Of a stretch of DNA of 64,000 bases, positions 63,109-64,000 are shown piece after piece. Source of the stretch: Lachnospiraceae bacterium (GTDB lineage Bacteria > Bacillota_A > Clostridia > Lachnospirales > Lachnospiraceae); NCBI GenBank assembly GCA_017482005.1, contig JAFUOI010000006.1:62001-126000 (forward strand), written 5' to 3'. Positions within the stretch are counted from its first letter, which is position 1. Each line of letters starts with the position of its first letter. Position numbers and translations under genes: made by a program. The notes below the pieces were generated by a model that worked only from the letters and a program-made list of their open reading frames with translations, was not told where the DNA came from and did not search any database.

Positions 63109-64000
63109 TTACGCAATTCTCTCTTCTTTCCGTGCACGATTTAAAAGTTCATTGAATTTACCGGACATTCCGGAAAGCTTATCATAAAGATCTACTGTAA
63201 TTTCTGTCTGCGGAGCCACTTCCATATATGCAGTCATCGTCTGAACAAGAATAAAAGGATCGATAAAAGCTTCTTTTACCGCAACTGCAATCAGAATAGA
63301 AATAACCGCAGCAACACCATACGCTTTGGAAAGTCCCAACAAGCTGAAAATTCCGGCAAAAATAAGAAACGGTGCAAACCAGGAGATAAAAGTCAGAACT
63401 ACAACGAGAATCGCTGTTACAAATGCACTCTTAAGCAAATGTTTTGCATTCTGAAAGTAAATTACTACTCCGTCACATCCGCACTTAAATGCATTTTCAC
63501 CTTTCTTATAAAAGGTATATCCGAGACAACATTCATCTATGTACCCTAAGAAAATGCGGATAAACACTTTCACTACATCCATCACTTTCTCAAGTCCCGG
63601 AATTCCGTCGAGAAGATTGTCAATCTGATTTACAACGCTCTGTAATTGTCTCACCGCACCATTTACCAGGTGATTGATTACCATATATGCATTCGTTGCA
63701 CCGAAACGCTCCTGCACCATCTGCTTTCCGGCCTCTACCATGTTGTCCGGAATCACGCCTTCCGTAACAGCCTTCGAAATAATCGCTACATGTGCTGCAC
63801 GAATCATGTATCCCATGTAAGAAAGTGCCAAACGATACGCAATCAACGTGACAACAATCCAAATAAGCAATAACACAAGAGAAAATCCCGAACTCTTGAA
63901 TAACGCTCCCAGTCCCAGGCAAATAGCAAGTGTCACAAGTGAAACCGCCAAAACCACACCCTGGATTCCCATCTTAATTAATCCGAATTTCAACGTTTTT
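63109..64000 (-). CDS. Multi-pass membrane protein, 5' end cut by the window
   Basis: An open minus-strand frame of at least 297 codons reaching the right edge; the first in-frame start is a TTG at 63993, and the frame remains open upstream, so the true N-terminus is probably missing. Hydrophobic segments lie at about 10-35, 38-60 and 190-245, separated by a 120-residue helical section (AVTEGVIPDNMVEAGKQMVQ) and a GCDGVVIYFQNAKHL segment. The tail is basic. I do not recognise it. It is followed after 15 bases by the DUF3592-like gene, so the three membrane proteins form an operon. Confidence 0.7.
   Translation of the reverse strand, partial: KTLKFGLIKMGIQGVVLAVSLVTLAICLGLGALFKSSGFSLVLLLIWIVVTLIAYRLALSYMGYMIRAAHVAIISKAVTEGVIPDNMVEAGKQMVQERFGATNAYMVINHLVNGAVRQLQSVVNQIDNLLDGIPGLEKVMDVVKVFIRIFLGYIDECCLGYTFYKKGENAFKCGCDGVVIYFQNAKHLLKSAFVTAILVVVLTFISWFAPFLIFAGIFSLLGLSKAYGVAAVISILIAVAVKEAFIDPFILVQTMTAYMEVAPQTEITVDLYDKLSGMSGKFNELLNRARKEERIA

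Overview
The window reads as an ordinary chromosomal segment of a low-to-mid GC, spore-lineage gut Firmicute, most probably a member of the Lachnospiraceae. The reasons are the mix of sporulation genes (SpoIID, a SpoIIQ-like protein, SpoVT, a SPOCS/DUF3794 protein with LysM), the clostridial DHOD-B type pyrimidine genes (pyrK/pyrD), a T-box leader in front of ileS, DUF1934/DegV/CarD-type genes, strong AGGAGG ribosome sites and a bile salt hydrolase. Species is not assigned. No rRNA, tRNA, CRISPR array, intact insertion sequence or prophage was found. About two thirds of the genes lie on the minus strand.

Layout. 1-9.4 kb: end of a small minus-strand group (partial SAM methyltransferase, small membrane protein, lipoprotein), then a 2093-residue secreted surface protein and a zinc-ribbon protein. 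9.5-12.7 kb: a plus-strand pair, a solute-binding lipoprotein and a two-TM membrane sensor carrying a cytoplasmic LuxR-type HTH, with a direct repeat in the leader. 12.8-17.3 kb: another secreted protein, a multi-TM protein and bile salt hydrolase. 17.4-20.5 kb: an envelope operon (trigger-factor-like lipoprotein, NlpC/P60 hydrolase, CarD-like regulator). 20.6-24.6 kb: a small membrane-anchored protein, then the operon ispE-gntR-(117 aa)-murI-DUF1934. 24.6-30.7 kb: DUF3794/LysM, the pyrC-pyrK-pyrD genes with an upstream PrcB-like lipoprotein, and plsC. 30.7-37.8 kb: a GH9-like lipoprotein, ddl and murF, then spoIID, spoIIQ-like and an amidohydrolase. 38-45.8 kb: a PfkB kinase plus class II aldolase, an EF-hand-type protein with an unusual leader, an aconitase-family hydratase and two tandem DegV proteins. 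45.9-47.2 kb: a HigBA-type toxin-antitoxin pair in a gene-poor stretch, ended by a 138-bp nested palindrome. 47.2-57.3 kb: glgP, ileS with its T-box, an Atg22-type MFS transporter, pncB and a third DegV. 57.3-64 kb: a repeat-bearing spacer, spoVT, a flavodoxin-ferredoxin protein, a diguanylate cyclase with an HD-GYP-type protein, and membrane proteins cut by the window edge.

How it fits together: much of the window serves the cell envelope (MurI, MurF, Ddl, IspE, PlsC, P60 hydrolase) and forespore engulfment, with central biosynthesis (pyrimidines, NAD, Ile-tRNA) between. The points most worth a second look are the binding-protein/membrane-LuxR pair without a permease, the engulfment pair whose catalytic residues appear lost in both proteins, the inverted repeat overlapping a sigmaG-like spoVT promoter that recurs 1 kb away, the GH9-like lipoprotein fused by overlap to ddl-murF, and the nested 138-bp palindrome beside the toxin-antitoxin pair. 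All functions are assigned by reading; no searches were run.
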